Notes: generated from the letters alone by a model not told the origin. Shown: positions 34,334 to 44,458, counted from the stretch's first letter. The stretch: DNA of 59,751 nucleotides from Desulfovibrio sp. JC022 (GCF_010470665.1 NZ_VOPZ01000015.1:1-59751); one strand, 5' to 3'. A program made the numbers and translations.

Positions 34334-35606
34334 TTCTATTGCCAATGCGACAGTAACTCTCCAAAACAAGGATTCACTAATTTTAAAACCACAGAAAGCA
34401 ACCACAGACTCAATACCCGAAATTCTCTATATTCCGACCAGCTACTATAACAAGCTCAAAACAAAAGATGTCGTAATCACAAAACCTTACCAAATCCAAT
34501 TGCAAGGTTTATTCACATCTAAACATGAACGCGATCAATATTCATTTCGTGGCCCAAAAGGGATAGACATAACCCGAGAAATATTTGAGGCAAACAACAA
34601 CTATAAAGAATACGAACATATTGTCACGAAGGATCAATACCCTGACCATATAGAATTTCAGGTCGCACCAAGCAAAAGACAAAAAGACAATTTCACATTA
34701 GACATCAAAATACCGTTGGTAAGCAAATATGTAACAATAGACCAAAACAAAGACATGCTTTTCAAGTTTCGCATTTACAACAATGTTTCAGAGAGAAAAG
34801 GAGACCATATTGCGTTTCTCATAAAACCTTGCGCACCTTTTTTTGATGACATAACAATCGACAACCACGAAACTATAAAATTAAAACTCGATTTTAAATC
34901 AAATATAAAATACACTATTGAATCACCCACAAAACGTTATACATACAAACCATCAAATTTAGAAAGCTTCGAATTTGATTTATCTCCACAACTGAGAAAG
35001 GCAAAAGGCACTAATGAAAATGCCGAGTGCATTGTTATGATGACACCCGTATTTGACAACACATTTTCACCTCAACACATAAAAGACGACATTTGCAGTA
35101 TATCCGTAGGACACAGCCGAGACACAAACAATGAAAGCAATAATAAAAAATTCAATGAAAGCAAAAAGAACATACATAAATCTAAAAGAGACACTGCACC
35201 CAAGACTTCTGCAAATGAAACCAAAAAAACACCTGCAAAGCCACATTCTCCTCTCGAAACTCAAAGACCACCCGACCCCAAAGAAACTCCCAAAACGTAT
35301 ACACAAAACTTAATAAAAGGTATTTATGCATACCAAGACACTAAGAACCTTTATATAAAAGTTGGACGAGGACAAACATTTGATTATATAGCAGATAAAA
35401 TACACAATGTTTATGGAATCAGCAAAAAACAAATCATGAGCCTCATTATTACGAACAATATTAACAACAAAACATTTGCCAACCAGGTTCCTGAAAAGAA
35501 AAGTAGAAGCCGGAAATGGATCAAAGTAGGCAAAAAAAGATATGATCCAACTAAACTTCAAGTTAACTTAAAGTTCTACATACCTCTGGAACAACTACTT
35601 GAATAA
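34281..35606 (+). CDS. Unknown exported protein with LysM-like C-terminus (AT-rich cassette)
   Basis: This 441-residue protein has a signal peptide (MIRQCFIGTVCSILLIFSSI, cut after ANA). GGGGGG lies just before the ATG, inside the preceding gene. The first 270 residues are predicted to be strand-rich and charged. Then comes a Lys/Ser/Pro-rich linker (about residues 285-340). The final part (YIKVGRGQTFDYIADKIHNV, IMSLIITNNINN) has the shape of a LysM or FimV-type peptidoglycan-binding unit, but this is only a resemblance. It has the same AT-rich composition as its partner. It may be a cell-wall-anchored periplasmic protein acting with the membrane protein. Confidence 0.65.
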   Translation: MIRQCFIGTVCSILLIFSSIANATVTLQNKDSLILKPQKATTDSIPEILYIPTSYYNKLKTKDVVITKPYQIQLQGLFTSKHERDQYSFRGPKGIDITREIFEANNNYKEYEHIVTKDQYPDHIEFQVAPSKRQKDNFTLDIKIPLVSKYVTIDQNKDMLFKFRIYNNVSERKGDHIAFLIKPCAPFFDDITIDNHETIKLKLDFKSNIKYTIESPTKRYTYKPSNLESFEFDLSPQLRKAKGTNENAECIVMMTPVFDNTFSPQHIKDDICSISVGHSRDTNNESNNKKFNESKKNIHKSKRDTAPKTSANETKKTPAKPHSPLETQRPPDPKETPKTYTQNLIKGIYAYQDTKNLYIKVGRGQTFDYIADKIHNVYGISKKQIMSLIITNNINNKTFANQVPEKKSRSRKWIKVGKKRYDPTKLQVNLKFYIPLEQLLE

Positions 35607-35609
35607 TCC

Positions 35610-35653
35610 GAACGCAAAAAAGCCGTGGACAATTCCACGGCTTTTTTGCGTTC
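35610..35653. terminator. Bidirectional terminator between convergent genes
   Basis: A perfect 20-pair stem (35610-35629 with 35634-35653) with loop CAAT. It contains A6 in one arm and T6 in the other, so it can stop both the AT-rich operon and the minus-strand gene at 35673. Confidence 0.92.
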
Positions 35654-35672
35654 AAATATATATTCACTCAAC

Positions 35673-35942
35673 CTACTCAGGCACAGCAACCTTACGCACA
35701 GTAATCTGGTAGTTCTCAGGAATGCCGTCCCCGGCCCTGTTAAACATAGGATCAAGCACAAGATATGCTTCCTGTCCGCCATCAGCGCACTGTTTGAGCA
35801 TAATATCTTTCGGTTCAATTTCCAGGTCAGTATGAAATGTTACAATCCTGCGCATGGAAACAACAGCCTTAAGCCCTTCAACACGCTTACCGTCTGCCTT
35901 AACAAGGACCACGTCATCTTTAGCCATTCCGGGTAAAATCAT
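35673..35942 (-). CDS. Small hypothetical protein, 89 residues
   Basis: ATG at 35942 follows GAGGA at about eight bases. The product is soluble, with mixed charge (DDVVLVKADGKRVEGLKAVV, then MRRIVTFHTDLEIEPKDIML) and one Cys. It has no membrane segment or signal. It appears strand-rich, like a small nucleic-acid- or ligand-binding fold, but no family is recognised. It stands alone between the strong bidirectional terminator and the metG terminator. Confidence 0.6.
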   Translation of the reverse strand: MILPGMAKDDVVLVKADGKRVEGLKAVVSMRRIVTFHTDLEIEPKDIMLKQCADGGQEAYLVLDPMFNRAGDGIPENYQITVRKVAVPE

Positions 35943-36138
35943 TATATTTTCCTCATTTTTGATAAGTAAAAGAACCGCGCTATCATAGGCTTGTGGGGTG
36001 GAATGTCAAATGCAAGACTATGCTAACAACTTCTCTTAAAAACGTGTTTCAATACCAATGCGGTACCTGCCCCATACAGCAGGAAACCATGACAACTTAC
36101 ATCTTACGCTAAAGGACAGTGATTGCACATTTCATAAA

Positions 36139-36169
36139 AAATCCCCTGCTGCATCAGCAACAGGGGACT
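36139..36169 (-). terminator. Terminator after metG
   Basis: TCCCCTG and CAGGGGA pair with further TGC/GCA pairing inside; flanking A on the left gives a T run on the minus strand. Confidence 0.78.
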
Positions 36170-36196
36170 TTTAAAATTTCCTATCTAAACAAACAG

Positions 36197-38137
36197 CTAC
36201 GAAACCTTACACCCATTTCCAACAGGCGCGGAAACGCTAAGCAGCTGCATCTCTTCGCCGTTACGCACCGCGAGGATCATGCCCTGAGACACTTCTCCAC
36301 GCAACTTGCGAGGCTTGAGGTTTACAACCACAACAACCTGACGGCCTTCCAGATCTTCCGGTTTGAAGAATTCAGCCAATCCGGCCACGACCTGACGGGG
36401 CTCATCTTCGCCGGTATCAATCTTGACCAGCAACAATTTGTCTGCATCAGGATGTTTGGCTACGGAAAGCACGGTACCAACACGCATATCCACTTTCTGG
36501 AAATCAGGAAACTCGATAACTCCGGGAATCTCTTCCTTGACCTGCTTGGACTGCTTCTTGGATTTCTTTGCTTCCTTTTTCTTGGGAGCAGGTTCTTCCT
36601 TGGACAGCTCAACACGCGGAAAGAGATTGGACTTCTTGGCTACTTCTGAGCCGGGATCAAGCAGTCCCCAAACGTCAATTTCGCCCTGCAAGTTGACCTT
36701 TTCAGGGGCGAATTTAATGCCAAGCTGTGCAAGCATCTGTTCACTGGCATCAGGCATGACCGGCCAGAGATGGACCGCTATTTTACGCATGTTCTCAAGC
36801 AGAACATACATAACAGTACCGAGCCGTGACATGTTCTCTTCTTTGTAAAGAGCCCAAGGCTGGGTGGTATCAATATATTTATTCAGACCGCGCACAAGTT
36901 CCCAGAGTCCTTCGAGTCCACGGGAAAATTTAGCGTCCATAAAATTATTCTGGAATTCAGCCATGGCCTTACGACCGAGACTCTTGATTTCGCAATCCTC
37001 ATCAGCTTCATCACCCTGAGCAGGAACCTTACCCTCAAAATATTTGTGGGTCATGGACAGGGTCCGGCTGAAAAGGTTGCCGAGATCGTTAGCAAGATCA
37101 GCATTGAGACGGCCCACAAGAGCTTCCTCGGAAAAGCTGGAATCATTACCGAAAACCATTTCACGCAACAGGAAATAACGGAATGCGTTAACACCGTATT
37201 TCTCGGCCATTTCCAGCGGGGAAACAACGTTACCAAGAGATTTGGACATCTTGGTGTCTTTGATCAGCCAATAACCATGCACATTAAGATGCTGGTAAGG
37301 CTCAATCTCGGCAGCTTTAAGCATTGTAGGCCAGAAAACTGCGTGGGGCTTGAGGATATCCTTGGCAACAAGATGATTGGCTTTGGGCCAGAATTTTTCA
37401 AATTTCTCGCCATCAGGATATTCAAGTGCTGTAATGTAGTTGATGAGAGCATCAAACCACACGTAGGTCACGAAATCCTTATCAAAAGGAAGCTCAATCC
37501 CCCACTCAAGACGACTCTTGGGACGAGAAATACAAAGGTCTTCAAGAGCACCGGACTTAAGCAGGCTCAGGACCTCATTGCGATACCTTTCGGGGCGGAT
37601 AAAATCGGGATTGGCATTGATATGCCCAATGAGCCAGTCCTGATATTTGGACATTTTGAAGAAGTAGTTCTTCTCTGCAATATATTTGGGAACGGTTTCA
37701 TGCTGCGGGCATTTCCCGTCAACAAGTTCCTTTTCGGTATAAAATCTTTCACACCCGAAGCAGTAATGACCGCCATACTCACCGAAGTAAATATCACCTT
37801 TGTCATAAACTTTTTGCAGAACCTCCTGAACGCACTTGATGTGCCTGTCCTGGGTGGTTCTGATGAAATCGTCGTTCTCAATCTGCAAACCGGGCCACAG
37901 GCCGCTGAACAGAGAGCTTATCTCGTCGACGTATTCACGGGGTGTCTGACCGCCTTTTTCAGCGGCCTGCACAATCTTATCACCGTGTTCGTCTGTTCCG
38001 GTGAGAAAGAAAGTTTCATCTCCCAGCAGCTTGTGAAACCTGTTCATGGAATCAGCAAGAATTGTTGTATAAGCATGGCCGAGATGCGGCTTAGCATTAA
38101 CATAATAGATGGGAGTTGTAATAAAAAACGAATCCAA
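36197..38137 (-). CDS. metG: Methionyl-tRNA synthetase
   Basis: MetG charges tRNA-Met. The 646-residue protein has TTPIYYVNAKPHLGHAYTTI with the HIGH-type motif, a zinc knuckle (CFGCERFYTEKELVDGKCPQ), the KMSKSLG motif, an anticodon-binding helical domain, and after a Lys-rich linker (PAPKKKEAKKSKKQSKQ) a C-terminal tRNA-binding domain (VDMRVGTVLSVAKHPDADKL, GLAEFFKPEDLEGRQV) that allows dimer formation. Length is normal for the two-domain type. No T-box leader was seen upstream. RicT is the next gene upstream in the same direction, 221 bases away. Confidence 0.97.
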   Translation of the reverse strand: MDSFFITTPIYYVNAKPHLGHAYTTILADSMNRFHKLLGDETFFLTGTDEHGDKIVQAAEKGGQTPREYVDEISSLFSGLWPGLQIENDDFIRTTQDRHIKCVQEVLQKVYDKGDIYFGEYGGHYCFGCERFYTEKELVDGKCPQHETVPKYIAEKNYFFKMSKYQDWLIGHINANPDFIRPERYRNEVLSLLKSGALEDLCISRPKSRLEWGIELPFDKDFVTYVWFDALINYITALEYPDGEKFEKFWPKANHLVAKDILKPHAVFWPTMLKAAEIEPYQHLNVHGYWLIKDTKMSKSLGNVVSPLEMAEKYGVNAFRYFLLREMVFGNDSSFSEEALVGRLNADLANDLGNLFSRTLSMTHKYFEGKVPAQGDEADEDCEIKSLGRKAMAEFQNNFMDAKFSRGLEGLWELVRGLNKYIDTTQPWALYKEENMSRLGTVMYVLLENMRKIAVHLWPVMPDASEQMLAQLGIKFAPEKVNLQGEIDVWGLLDPGSEVAKKSNLFPRVELSKEEPAPKKKEAKKSKKQSKQVKEEIPGVIEFPDFQKVDMRVGTVLSVAKHPDADKLLLVKIDTGEDEPRQVVAGLAEFFKPEDLEGRQVVVVVNLKPRKLRGEVSQGMILAVRNGEEMQLLSVSAPVGNGCKVS

Positions 38138-38358
38138 AATCAGTCACTCCTGTTAAGGTGATAACAATCGGATTTAGTAAAGATTATATAAAACGGCCAC
38201 TGCCGCATGCAAAATCCGAAGTGAATATAGCGTAAAAAACCTAACAGCCGGATGAGAACACATACATTTTCAACCGGCCGCAAGATTGATTACACTTCAC
38301 GGGCAGAACGCATATAGCGAAGAACCCGAATATAAGCAAATATTTCTATTCTTACGAA

Positions 38359-39708
38359 TTAATCGCTTTTATTCTTCCGTGGACCGGAAGGCTTGCGCTT
38401 ACGCCTACGCCTTGAAGGACGACGACGCGAAGACTTTTTGGGCTTACCGGAATCATCATTTTCACCGGATTTAGCTGGAGCGGATGGCTGTTTATCCTGC
38501 TCTGGCTTATTTTGTTCCGGCCTTCCCTGAGGACGCTCCCTGCCTCTGGGAGGACGCCTGCGGCGATCCTGCTGCTTGGAATCATCCTTACGACGCTCCT
38601 GCCTTGCTTCAGGCTTGTCCACTGAAGTTCTGGTCTCATCACCCTTTTCCCGTTCTGCGTTAGCACGCTCCGGTCTAGGACGATCGGACTTAGGTCGTTC
38701 TGACTTAGGCCGCTCGCTTCTTGAACGGTCAGAACGCCCTCTTTCAGGCCTTGAACGATCAGAACGTCCACGGTCAGAACGAGACCTTTGCGGCCTTGCG
38801 CTGCCACCGTCACGATCACCCCAGCTTTTATCCCTATCCTCAGAACAGGCTCTGCGAGGTTCATCAGAACGGAAATCAGAATCCCCTCTCCGATCATGCC
38901 CGGCAGCCTTAATCGTATCCGGCCAGTCATCAAGAGGAATCTCAATCTCATCCCCATGTTCCGGCAGAACAGTCAGGGTATTCCTGAAAAAATTGGTGCG
39001 GGTTACGCGGACAGTGCCGTGTACAGTATTGTATTTTTTACCGGTCTTAGGGCTTTTACGATGGAATTCCTCGTAATTTTCCTGCTCAAAGGAAAGGCAG
39101 CAAAGCAATCTGCCGCAAATCCCCGAAATCTTGGTCGGATTAAGAAAAAGATTCTGCTCTTTAGCCATCCTGATAGTTACAGGCATAAACTTACGCATAA
39201 AGCGACGGCAGCAACAAATCTGACCGCAGTTCCCGATAGCTCCCAGCATCTGGGTTTCATGGCGCACACCTATCTGGCGCAGCTCAATACGGGTCCTGTA
39301 TTCCTTAACCAGATCTTTAACCAGTTCACGGAAATCAATCCTGCCCGGAGCGGTAAAGTAAAAAATCATCTTACTGCGGTCAAAAAAGACCTCAACATCC
39401 ACAAGCTTCATCTCAAGCTTCTGACGCTCGATGCAATCCTTGCAGAACCTATGCGCGGTACGGGAAAGATCCTTGTTTTCGGCCTCAGCCTCAAGATCTT
39501 CCTCACCTGCAAGGCGGTAGATGGTTTTAATTGAATCTTCGGTTACATCTTCCGGCAGATCCTGCTGCACAACGAAGACCTTTCCTAGCCCCATGCCCTG
39601 CTCAGTCTTCACAATGACTGAATGTCCTTCACGGACAACAAACGGGCCGGACGAAAAATAGTATATCTGTCCGAAATCGTTAAATTTAACACCTAAAATC
39701 TGTGACAT
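38359..39708 (-). CDS. RicT/PSP1-domain protein with Arg/Ser-rich tail
   Basis: PSP1/RicT (YaaT) proteins help control RNA processing and development in Bacillus as part of the Ric complex. The 449-residue product has the PSP1 core in the first 260 residues, with Cys-rich motifs GNCGQICCCRRF and SGICGRLLCCLSFEQENYEE that would hold an iron-sulfur cluster. From about residue 275 to the end it is a long disordered tail made of repeats such as RSDRGRSDRSRPERGR and SRRRPSRRRRKRKPSG, very basic overall, likely to bind RNA. Such a tail is not part of the usual family length (about 270-300). It lies upstream of metG in the same direction. Confidence 0.88.
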   Translation of the reverse strand: MSQILGVKFNDFGQIYYFSSGPFVVREGHSVIVKTEQGMGLGKVFVVQQDLPEDVTEDSIKTIYRLAGEEDLEAEAENKDLSRTAHRFCKDCIERQKLEMKLVDVEVFFDRSKMIFYFTAPGRIDFRELVKDLVKEYRTRIELRQIGVRHETQMLGAIGNCGQICCCRRFMRKFMPVTIRMAKEQNLFLNPTKISGICGRLLCCLSFEQENYEEFHRKSPKTGKKYNTVHGTVRVTRTNFFRNTLTVLPEHGDEIEIPLDDWPDTIKAAGHDRRGDSDFRSDEPRRACSEDRDKSWGDRDGGSARPQRSRSDRGRSDRSRPERGRSDRSRSERPKSERPKSDRPRPERANAEREKGDETRTSVDKPEARQERRKDDSKQQDRRRRPPRGRERPQGRPEQNKPEQDKQPSAPAKSGENDDSGKPKKSSRRRPSRRRRKRKPSGPRKNKSD

Positions 39709-39850
39709 TATTAAAAAACCTTATATAAAACCGCATTTGACGGCGGATAAAACTTGATATGAAGCAGACACAATAGACCACTTCCAAAGGAACTTCAATT
39801 CCGTTTTCTATCTCTAATAGGCTTGAATAAAACAATTTTTAATATTTAGC
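39709..39850. other. Intergenic region before RicT gene
   Basis: AT-rich, no gene. It holds the upstream region of ricT and ends at the response-regulator terminator. No promoter was singled out. Confidence 0.35.
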
Positions 39851-39856
39851 AAAAAA

Positions 39857-39880
39857 AATCCGCAGCAAATGCCGCGGATT
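39857..39880 (-). terminator. Terminator after response-regulator gene
   Basis: AATCCGC and GCGGATT form the stem. It is preceded on the plus strand by eight A, which read as a T run in the minus transcript. Confidence 0.78.
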
Positions 39881-39950
39881 CAGCCCGGAAATAAGGGCAA
39901 AAGTATTAAAACAGGACTTTATTCATGTCCTGAAAATTTAAAAAAACAAG

Positions 39951-40349
39951 CTAAACCGAAAAACCTAGATTTTTAAGCTCATTCACAAGCTTGATCTCTT
40001 CAATAGGCTTGACCAGATACGAAGTAGCCCCGCCAAGAAAGAAAGCATCGTGTGTTTCCTTACGGTCATCAAGCATGGTGGTCACGATAACTTTAACCGC
40101 ACCATCTTCCTCGACCTTGAAATCCTTCTCAATGGACCTGATTTCACGTAAAGCCTGCTGTCCGTCCATTTCCGGCATAACGAGATCCAGACAAACCAGA
40201 TCATAAGCATTACCGGACTCAAGCCCCTTCTTAAATGCAAAAACAGCCTCTTCACCGTTAACGGCAATATCGCACTGTGCATATGGCTTCATGATCTCAT
40301 GCAACATATTGCGGCAATAAAAATCATCATCAACAATCAGCACCCGCAT
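39951..40349 (-). CDS. Single-domain response regulator (CheY-like)
   Basis: The start at 40349 (MRVLIVDDDFYCRNMLHEIM) has GGAGG nine bases upstream; the earlier ATG at 40385 is rejected. The 132-residue protein is one receiver domain: acidic pair DDD near the start, phospho-acceptor Asp in DLVCLDLVMPEMDG, Thr in VIVTTMLD, and Lys in YLVKPIE. It has no output domain, so it probably works by binding a partner or by passing phosphate on. No sensor kinase lies nearby. It sits between the ricT region and comEC and has its own terminator. Confidence 0.92.
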   Translation of the reverse strand: MRVLIVDDDFYCRNMLHEIMKPYAQCDIAVNGEEAVFAFKKGLESGNAYDLVCLDLVMPEMDGQQALREIRSIEKDFKVEEDGAVKVIVTTMLDDRKETHDAFFLGGATSYLVKPIEEIKLVNELKNLGFSV

Positions 40350-40473
40350 GCAGACAAACCTCCATTCATCATAGGCATCACACAAAGACTTCTGTCAATG
40401 GGTAGACTCTGTCACTTTTGCACATGAAAATCAAGTTTCCTGTGCAACAATAACAAGAAAAATGTATTTTAAA

Positions 40474-42879
40474 TCAAGGGGCAGTTACTACCTCTCCTGC
40501 ATTATTCCATTCTACGGTAAGTATCCCGTATGCAGAAGTCGTATACATACATATCTGTCTTTTATCCAGTTCACGCACAACTTTTTTTGAAACAAAATTA
40601 AAGCGATTTAAAAAACCGCAAGCGGCAAGGACAAACTCCGGGGCGACACGCTCATACAATTCAGGTGAATATGACCCGGCACTGCCATGATGCGGCAGGA
40701 TCAGAACTTTGGAATCAAGCTCATTTCCACTCTTAAGCACAGCCCGCACCCCCTTACTATCCAGATCACCTGAAATGGAAAGCAGGGGATGCCCATTCCA
40801 GAGTAAACGCAAATAAAGAGAGCGGTCATTGCGGCTACCTTCAAAACGGGAAGACGGATGCAAAATCTGCATAACCAGCCCCGGCTCAAGAACAACCTCA
40901 TCTCCGCCGCGGAGAACTTGCGGAACTATGTCCTTTTCTTTAAATGCCGCAACAAATCGTTCCCCCACCCGACCACTGGGAATATCTCCATTGGAATAAA
41001 AACTGCCCACGGCAAACTTTTCAAACAGAAAAGCAAGCCCTCCGGCATGATCCCGGTCACCATGGGTCATGAAAACGTTATCCACCCGCGGGAGATGCCC
41101 ATAAGCCAGCCACGGCCCGACAATGGATCGTCCCATATCAAAAGTCCTGCCGAAACCGCCGCCACCGTCCACAACAGTGCGAGTTCCAGCAGGTCCGCTG
41201 ATAACCACGCACTGGGATTGCCCGGTATCAAGAATATCCATACGCACCCGATCCGGTCCGAATTCCCCTGAAACACGCAGTCCGAACAGCATAACAATCG
41301 GAATAAGCAACAATTGCGCCCGCTTTATTTTACCGTGCCAACAAAGAAGCGCCGCTCCCAGAACGAGATAGTAAATCAGCAGCCCTTCCCAGTGAGGACG
41401 GTAGAAAGCATATTCAGGCAGCAATCCGGCACTCACTGCCTCCCGCACCAATTGCAACAACCAATCAAAGACCTTTGCGCCCCACATAAACAAAGCCTGC
41501 GAGAGTTCCGGGCTAAAATAAGACGCCACCAGCCCACCCACTCCGCAAACAGGCAGAATGACCGAACCAAGAACAGGCACAAAAAGAATATTGAAAATAA
41601 AATTGGGGGTGAGCACCCCGAAATTCCAGATTGTAATCGGCAGCAAGGCAATATTGGCCGACAGACTGACATAAAAGATAGCCAGCACGAACCGGGTCAT
41701 TTTAATAAATAAATTGTGACCGGAAGGCATCAACCGCGCAAACAACGGATAAAGCAGAGCAATTCCGCTCACTGCCAGCACAGATAGCTGAAAGCCCAAG
41801 TCAAAAACACTGAGCGGAGAGAATGCCAGAATCACAACAACAGCCAGAAAAAGGCCATCCAAAAGCACCCTGCCCCGGCTGCAAAACATGAGCAATCCCC
41901 AGAAACCGAACATGCACACTGCCCGCATGAGTGATGGACTGAATTGCCCCAACCAGAGATAAAGCAATACCGGAAGAACAGAAAAAAGAACGCCCAGCCG
42001 CATCCGGGGCACCCGCAGATAAATACGGGGAGAAACAGCTCCGGCCAGCCACGCCAGACCAAATCCCATTGCCACAATGAACCCGACATGAAGCCCGGAC
42101 AAGGCCAGAATGTGCGAAACTCCGGCCCGGCGGATAAGTTCAACACTGTTGCGGGAAAGATAGAAGCGGTCCCCGGTCAGCAGCGCCGGAAAGATTGCCC
42201 CGCCATCTGTGGGAGGTCCGTTTTTAAGAATATGTTCACGCAGGGAAGCCCGTAATTTCTGCAAGCCCTGCGGCTCATACGGCACCAAACCACCATTTTT
42301 AATCACCCCTCGGGTGTAGGTTCGGTAACGGATATTCTTGATGCGGCAATAAAAATCGTAATCCCAAAGTCCGCTGTTGCGGAATCCATGAACAGGCTTA
42401 ACCCGCACATAAAGCGATACCGACTGCCCAACAAAGGGGAATTTATCCGGCTTATCCCATGTCCAATTCAAATACCCGGAAAGCGAAGTATATCCCGTTT
42501 CGCTCTGACAAGTGACATCTTCAAGCAGGATTTTTAGACGATTTCCCGGAGCACCTTTGATGCTGTGGATTATTCCGCTAAGCTGCACCTTTTCGCGGGC
42601 TGTCATCCACTCTTCCATTGGCCCCGGACCGGGCGGCAGGACAAAAGAACCATACCAATTGCCAAAACCGAACAGAATCAAAAGTAGAACTGCGGCACCT
42701 TTCTCAGGCCGAAAAATATTAATAATAAAAAAATAGACCAATAGAGCGGTCAAGGAAGGAAGCATCCATTTTATGGACAGGATGCCAAAAACAAAGGCGG
42801 GAACTAGAATCTGCCAGAAAAACAGGCCCGGTAGTCCGGGCCTGTTTTCAATAATCAAATTATCCGCAACCTGATTCAT
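40474..42879 (-). CDS. comEC: ComEC/Rec2-type DNA uptake channel protein
   Basis: ComEC proteins carry single-stranded DNA across the inner membrane during natural transformation. The 801-residue protein has an N-terminal soluble/membrane part (residues 1-210), a Competence domain with many membrane segments (RRAGVSHILALSGLHVGFIV, then several long helices), and a C-terminal metallo-beta-lactamase-like domain: MDILDTGQSQCVVIS, NVFMTHGDRDHAGGLAFLFE with all metal ligands, SISGDLDS and LILPHHGSAGS. All three parts are present and full length. It starts 16 bases after the murA stop and is probably co-transcribed. Whether the organism is competent depends on other com and pil genes not seen here. 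Confidence 0.93.
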   Translation of the reverse strand: MNQVADNLIIENRPGLPGLFFWQILVPAFVFGILSIKWMLPSLTALLVYFFIINIFRPEKGAAVLLLILFGFGNWYGSFVLPPGPGPMEEWMTAREKVQLSGIIHSIKGAPGNRLKILLEDVTCQSETGYTSLSGYLNWTWDKPDKFPFVGQSVSLYVRVKPVHGFRNSGLWDYDFYCRIKNIRYRTYTRGVIKNGGLVPYEPQGLQKLRASLREHILKNGPPTDGGAIFPALLTGDRFYLSRNSVELIRRAGVSHILALSGLHVGFIVAMGFGLAWLAGAVSPRIYLRVPRMRLGVLFSVLPVLLYLWLGQFSPSLMRAVCMFGFWGLLMFCSRGRVLLDGLFLAVVVILAFSPLSVFDLGFQLSVLAVSGIALLYPLFARLMPSGHNLFIKMTRFVLAIFYVSLSANIALLPITIWNFGVLTPNFIFNILFVPVLGSVILPVCGVGGLVASYFSPELSQALFMWGAKVFDWLLQLVREAVSAGLLPEYAFYRPHWEGLLIYYLVLGAALLCWHGKIKRAQLLLIPIVMLFGLRVSGEFGPDRVRMDILDTGQSQCVVISGPAGTRTVVDGGGGFGRTFDMGRSIVGPWLAYGHLPRVDNVFMTHGDRDHAGGLAFLFEKFAVGSFYSNGDIPSGRVGERFVAAFKEKDIVPQVLRGGDEVVLEPGLVMQILHPSSRFEGSRNDRSLYLRLLWNGHPLLSISGDLDSKGVRAVLKSGNELDSKVLILPHHGSAGSYSPELYERVAPEFVLAACGFLNRFNFVSKKVVRELDKRQICMYTTSAYGILTVEWNNAGEVVTAP

Positions 42880-42894
42880 GATGCGGGAGGAAAC

Positions 42895-44148
42895 CTATTC
42901 TTTCTCGCGCCAGACCCTTGCGCCGACAGCGGAAAGTTTGTCTTCCAACTTCTCATACCCGCGATCAAGATGATAAATACGCTGAACATCAGTACGCCCG
43001 GAAGCTGCCAATCCGGCAACAACCAAAGAAGCACTGGCCCGCAGATCGGAAGCCATAACCGGGGCACCGGTCATTCTTTCAACACCGCGGATCATGGCAG
43101 TACGACCTTTAAGCTTGATGTTCGCACCCATACGCACCAGTTCCTGCACATGCATGAAGCGGTTTTCGAAAATCTTTTCTTCAATAGTTCCGGCACCGGT
43201 GGAAAGACACATCAAAGTCATGAGCTGAGCCTGCATGTCAGTAGGAAAACCGGGATAAGGCTGGGTGGTGATATCCACGCCGGAGATAAGGCCGTTGGTA
43301 CGGCGCACGCGGACTCCGCCTTCCTCTTCCTCAAGAAAAACGCCCATCTTGCGCAACTTATAGACAACAGACTCAAGTTCTTGAAAGGGACAATCCTCGA
43401 TCAGAAGCTCGCCGTCAGTCATTGCTGCGGCAACCATGTAGGTTCCGGCCTCAATGCGATCCGGCATGACCTTGTAATCACAACCTTTAAGCGAAGGCAC
43501 ACCCTGAACAGTGATGATGCTGGTCCCGTGCCCGGAAATTTTAGCTCCGCAGGCAATAAGAAATTTGGCAAGATCGACAACTTCAGGCTCACGGGCAGCG
43601 TTCTCAATAATGGTCTCCCCTTCCGCAATGGAAGCAGCCATGAGTACATTTTCAGTACCGCCCACAGTGGGGAAATCAAAATGAATGTGCGCACCTTTAA
43701 GCTTGTCACATTTTCCGTGGATATAGCCGGAATCAAGATCAAAAGTGGCACCCATCTGCTCAAATGCGGTCAGGTGCAGATCAACAGGACGTGCGCCGAT
43801 GGCACAGCCGCCGGGAAGCGCAACCTTGGCCTCACCCTTCAGGGCCAGCAGCGGACCGAGACAGAGCACGGAAGCACGCATGGTCTTAACCAGATCGTAC
43901 GGAGCTTCAATCTTAAGATCCTTTACCTCGCTGCATACAGTATTCCCTTCAAATGAAGTTTCGCACCCGAGAATATCGAGCAGCTTGAGCGTAGTATGAA
44001 TATCCCGCAAACGGGGGACATTGCTGAGACAAATCGGCCCCTCTGGCAGGATGCAAGCCAGCAGAATAGGCAGGGCTGCGTTCTTGGAACCGCTGACCCG
44101 AATCGGGCCATTCAGGGAAACTCCACCTTCAATAACTAATTTATCCAT
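42895..44148 (-). CDS. murA: UDP-N-acetylglucosamine enolpyruvyl transferase
   Basis: MurA transfers enolpyruvate to UDP-GlcNAc, the first committed step of peptidoglycan synthesis. The 417-residue protein has the family markers [18 protein letters not shown], the catalytic Cys in [43 protein letters not shown] and [14 protein letters not shown]. The Cys makes it sensitive in principle to fosfomycin-type inhibition. It leads a unit with comEC. An AAGGAATTAAG stretch precedes the ATG and acts as a ribosome binding site. Confidence 0.97.
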   Translation of the reverse strand: MDKLVIEGGVSLNGPIRVSGSKNAALPILLACILPEGPICLSNVPRLRDIHTTLKLLDILGCETSFEGNTVCSEVKDLKIEAPYDLVKTMRASVLCLGPLLALKGEAKVALPGGCAIGARPVDLHLTAFEQMGATFDLDSGYIHGKCDKLKGAHIHFDFPTVGGTENVLMAASIAEGETIIENAAREPEVVDLAKFLIACGAKISGHGTSIITVQGVPSLKGCDYKVMPDRIEAGTYMVAAAMTDGELLIEDCPFQELESVVYKLRKMGVFLEEEEGGVRVRRTNGLISGVDITTQPYPGFPTDMQAQLMTLMCLSTGAGTIEEKIFENRFMHVQELVRMGANIKLKGRTAMIRGVERMTGAPVMASDLRASASLVVAGLAASGRTDVQRIYHLDRGYEKLEDKLSAVGARVWREKE

Positions 44149-44428
44149 CTTAATTCCTTATATTTATCAGGTATGAAGCCACCATCGTCAATTTCTTAAA
44201 ATTAACATCTGGTGACCGGGTGAAAAGACATTGCCTTTCCGCGACCCCTGATTGCTTTCAGTATCAAAAATAACAAAATGTTTGTGGCACAAAATATCTC
44301 TTTAGTGAAGACCGCGTATAACCTATTTTTCTATTAAGACCAAAACTGGTTTTATAAACAAGTTAATCATATCTTTTACTTGCGGGATTTAAAGATTACA
44401 AAAAAAATGACCTTTTTTTCAAAAACTT
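44149..44428. other. Intergenic region between murA and tRNA-His
   Basis: AT-rich, no gene. Includes the upstream region of murA on the left and T/A runs before the tRNA promoter. No repeat found. Confidence 0.35.
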
Positions 44429-44429
44429 C

Positions 44430-44458
44430 TTGACCATCGCACCCAGCTTAGTTAAACA
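44430..44458 (+). promoter_or_regulatory. Promoter of tRNA-His pair
   Basis: TTGACC (44430-44435), 17 bases, TAAACA (44453-44458), 18 bases before the first tRNA. Confidence 0.65.

Noticed and set aside
38138-38358. T-box or S-box leader near metG/ricT
   Set aside because: No T-box sequence (such as GGGTGGNACCGCG) or SAM riboswitch core was seen.
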